Source of the DNA: Stenopsyche tienmushanensis | Lineage: Eukaryota; Arthropoda; Insecta; Trichoptera; Stenopsychidae | Assembly (NCBI GenBank): GCA_008973525.1 | Contig: WACJ01000010.1 | Coordinates: forward strand, 186,001-250,000 | Direction: 5' to 3' | Length of the DNA: 64,000 nucleotides | Part shown: positions 60,728-64,000 of the stretch, one piece after another | Position numbering within the stretch: position 1 is the stretch's first letter | Layout of the letters: each line of letters begins with the position of its first letter | Program-made: the position numbers and the translations under genes | The notes under the pieces: model-generated | Database searches by the model: none | Told to the model about the DNA's origin: nothing | What the model saw: only the letters and a program-made list of their open reading frames with translations

Positions 60728-61055
60728 TGTAACGTTGAGGCGGGCGGCTCCCCGCCCCCACGTACTCATCAAGATGGCCGCGCTGCCACACGGGTCCGTT
60801 CTGCTATCGGGCCGTGATGTTGCTAGACGAATGGATGGAGTATGACGAGCGTCGAATGGAATGACTCTCTTCTCTAAATGGCTATTTATTCCACACGAGA
60901 GACAAATAGAGAAAGGCCTGGCTGCAGGAAGGACGACCTCCTGCAGCCAAGGCTAACCGACGACTCTCCTGACAAGAAGCGATCCGTCGGTAAGCAGGTG
61001 CAATATCTCCGCAGGCCCACAAGAGATGGCAATAAGAAAATTGCTTGATGTTCTT
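60728..61055 (-). repeat. LTR-like GC-rich repeat E, copy 3 (inverted)
   Basis: The minus strand reads GCCATCTCTTGTGGGCCTGC, TTACCGACGGATCGCTTCTT, CTTGGCTGCAGGAGG, GTGGAATAAATAG (conserved AATAAA), GAAGAGAGTCATTCCATTCG, GAACGGACCCGTGTGGCAGC, a GC-rich end and ...CAACGTTACA. This is the most complete of the three copies, about 328 bp. Start and end would be compatible with a solo LTR, but I found no convincing flanking duplication. The 62- and 76-codon minus ORFs here are artefacts. Confidence 0.7.
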
Positions 61056-61889
61056 CTGCCAATCGAAATTGCAATTTAAAAATAAAAGTAAAAAAGAAAA
61101 AGTGCCAACACTACACTGAATACTGATTTCAGTAAAACTATGTTACTGTATTTCAAAACGCGAATAGAGGAAAGAAGAAATACAACACTAATCACGTTAA
61201 TATTATATTTAAAAAACGGGGAATGTTCCTCCCTCTAAAAAATATATGAAATATTCGTTTGAAAAGAAGTCCATCGCATTGACATCCAAGACATTTTGGA
61301 CAGATTTTTTAATAACAATCTTTCAAAATTCGAATAGAAACTGATAAGTCGTCCAACAACTCTAATTTAGAAGTGCAGATAATAAACAACAAAATAGAAG
61401 TAATAGAATCAGAAACAGTTAGTCTTTTTGATTTTGCTAAAACCAAAACCCTCAAAATTTAACTTTGTTTACGAGAAAACGCGTTGCACAACAGAGGGTG
61501 CTGCTTTTCATCTTCTTTGTGTGATAGCATCTGGAAGCTTCCTATCTGATGGAATAAATTTATTTCTAATGAAGGAAACTGTGTAAAACAATAAGATACT
61601 CCATTTATATTTTTACATAACACTAATAAATTTGTACATCAAAATTCCGGATTATATTTGAACCCCCTTGTATATATATTATATATATAATATTCGAATA
61701 TTTAATAATTTCATATTCGATATTCGAATAATTGATTGTACGAATATTTGGGATATTATGATACATTATTTTTAGTGATTCCTTGAGAAAAATATCGTTG
61801 TTGAGCAATCTGCTTATTAATTCCACAGCTTAAATCAAAAACAAGCAATCTCTTTAAAATATCTTTCTACGTATATCATTTTTTCTATG
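61056..61889. other. No gene recognised
   Basis: AT-rich spacer. 61665-61750 is TA-rich with repeated ATTCGAATA palindromic words that also occur at 60505-60530. These may be ends of an older element into which repeat E inserted, but TIRs could not be defined. Confidence 0.35.
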
Positions 61890-61975
61890 ATAGTTACCCC
61901 ATTGACCAAGTGAGCAGTTTAGATCCGGGACTAATTATTAAGGATTAAGTTTTTAATCCAGATTGGAGAAAAAAA
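61890..61975 (+). repeat. SINE family B fragment
   Basis: TTGACCAAGTGAGCAGTTTA, GATCCGGGACT and then TTTTTAATCCAGATTGGAGA parallel the tRNA-like head and box B flank of the SINE at 49690-49855 (GATCCTGAACT, TTTAAATCCAGATTGTGG). Degraded. Confidence 0.45.
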
Positions 61976-64000
61976 AATCCACGAATATCTTATTTGAAAT
62001 GATTACAAATATATAATTTTATTAGATATTTTATATCTACAAAATTGTCATTTATATACAAATTCAAACGAAATACTGCCACATAAAAAAATCCAAGATA
62101 ATCTTCCTTGGAGATCACAATCTATATCAATGACTTTATAAAAAGAGGAAATAAATCCGCAATTATCTAAAATGTCTGCCGAATCCTTTTATAAATGGTC
62201 TTTAGATTTTATCCTCGTATACTAGAATTCACAAAAATAAATTAACTTAAAAGGATGCCCACCACTGCCTTAAAAGGTTTATACCTTGTCAGCCTAGTCA
62301 GTTACGTTTACGGGAAATCCAATGTTTGTTTACTTGCCAAGTTTGTATTATCGGTGAAATCTGCAGATTAATCGATATTTTCCATTGATTTTAATTACTA
62401 TTGTTTTAAAAAATATCTTATTTCCTATTTAAGTATAGTTTTAAGCTATAAAAGCATTATTTTTGTATATAATAAATAGATAGTTGACAATTACAACTAT
62501 GAATGATACATTTTTGTGAAGCAAAAAATCAGATTATATTTGAAAAAATTACTTGATCATGGCAACAACATTATCAAAATATGATTGATTGGCATCCTCG
62601 CTTTACATGGCTAATAACGAATATTTATAAATGAGTAATTCGATTACGATTCAACGACAGCCGAAAATCAAGAAGGCTTCAAAAATCAAAGAATTAATCG
62701 TCTGCTTTGTATCTTACCAGATATGGATGCGTCCCATTAAAAAGCTTTCAAGCGCCCCTAAAAGCTTTTGAGTACATTGGATCCGGTTGAAAATGGTTTT
62801 ACCTTATTTTTTTTCTATCACGATATGCACCGACATACCATATCCTATCATGTACAACACACTATCTATCTGAATAAATCTATTTAAAGCTAAAATTGCA
62901 CGAGGTGAATTTCCATCACAATGCACAAGATTTTCCTGCCGCACGAAAATGTAATCAGACAATGAACCCATATGATTTAAATTCCCGATACATCCAGGAA
63001 CTGCAAAAAAACGGTATATTGCGATATAAAACAATTGCGAAATTATTTCTTCATTCTCTTAAATTGAATAAATACTATAACATAATATTAAAATCCCAAT
63101 ATTGATCTATAATTGGAGAACATTGAGATCAGTGCATGCCATATTTATTTGACTCTTCAACAAAATTTGGTCTCAATGATACTTATTTCTGCCCTTAAGC
63201 CATAACCTATTTCCCTGTAAATTAATTTTGAATTATTTAAAACTTGTCAAATCATCAAAACAATAGTATGCTATCAAAAAATAGAGAAAATAAAAGGAGA
63301 GCTAAAAGAGTCCTTCAACAAGATAATACCAGCCCTCATTCTGCAAAATTAACTCAAGAAAAATTAATGAAGTTCGGTTAAGAACTTCCACCCTGTGCAT
63401 TTTATTCAGCGAATAAATTAAACAGTCATCACTGTTTACTTATTAAATTCTAAATTCCTACCTTTTTGTTATGGCAATGATTTAATATGATATTAATCAA
63501 GTCTCATACACTTTTTTCGCGTTATTTTTGCATTTTCCGCTATACATTAAATAATTCTATTATCATAAATATACGACTATAGACAGAGACATGTTCACAT
63601 ATGATTTAATTAATTTTTTGGTTAAAATTTGGGTAATTTTTATCTGACTAAGCACAAACAAAATGGTTCACTTGAGTGCTTAAGAACTTCTCCGTAATTC
63701 CAATGTAGGTCATCCTCGTGATATAACGAATTATTATATTACATGAAATATTTTCTAGAGCTCCAGTACCTTTGCAATATTAATTTAAGCCTGAAGTCGA
63801 GTTTCTCCGTTTGTCTGCTCAAAATTATATAAGCCTTATCTGAGGCAGTTTCAACGTGAACGAATTGTGGATGCAACCTGGAGCTCTTCATGTTCTGAAT
63901 TCTCTTACCGAACTAGTACTTTACACGAGAAAGGCGGAATCTTTGCCGATGCAATCATCGTTTTAACCTTCATTTGTATTGTATAAATATATACTGTTGG
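61976..64000. other. No gene recognised
   Basis: AT-rich spacer up to the window end. ORFs of 76 and 69 codons at 62804 and 62896 have no recognisable domain. 63780-63965 is less AT-rich and could be part of something that continues beyond the window. Confidence 0.4.

Noticed and set aside
60501..61750. A hAT element ending in AGGGTTCTCAATCGAATATT with repeat E inserted inside
   Set aside because: ATTCGAATA words occur at both ends, but no consistent TIR, duplication or transposase could be aligned.

Overview
The window looks like intergenic or intronic DNA from an AT-rich arthropod genome, most likely an insect. I see no complete host protein-coding gene. Most ORFs are short and embedded in AT-rich sequence or in repeats. 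The recognisable content is mobile DNA, almost all of it dead: mariner relics, pogo/Tigger and hAT-type elements, TA-flanked MITEs, tRNA-derived SINEs and LTR elements. The exact organism cannot be fixed from the sequence alone.

Layout. 1-6.5 kb: AT-rich DNA with one 90-bp-arm hairpin (1592-1797). 6.5-11.6 kb: an unclassified dispersed repeat, a SINE, a minus-strand Tigger transposase relic, an internally deleted mariner carrying a tRNA-derived SINE with a perfect 10-bp target duplication, and a 202-bp TIR element. 16.4-17.2 kb: a three-level nest (LTR fragment inside a hAT-like element inside an older repeat). 19-23 kb: dispersed repeat, LTR-like repeat, mariner relic, hAT-like MITE. 23.5-27.1 kb: a young non-autonomous LTR retrotransposon with 626-bp LTRs that differ at one base. 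29-32.6 kb: LTR-like repeat, inverted older repeat, minus-strand mariner relic, dispersed repeat. 36.7-39.4 kb: one Tigger copy apparently nested in another pogo-like element.

40.6-46.2 kb is the most unusual part. A 5.1-kb segment lies between two identical 221-bp direct repeats. It starts with nine nearly identical 398-bp tandem units plus a partial tenth. These are followed by a TATA-like box, a possible 5' exon and intron, and a unique tail that ends in ATG trinucleotide repeats. The best reading is a recent insertion, possibly a non-autonomous RTE-like non-LTR element with a monomer-array 5' end, that generated a very long target-site duplication.

46.2-52.3 kb: another mariner relic, pogo and hAT ends, two TA-type MITEs, a minus-strand DDE transposase relic, a dispersed repeat and a SINE. 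52.3-64 kb: mostly featureless, with a coding-like relic, a short AGCTTCGA-type minisatellite, a small exon-like ORF, a third LTR-like repeat copy and SINE fragments. No operons, CRISPR arrays or functional RNA genes were found.
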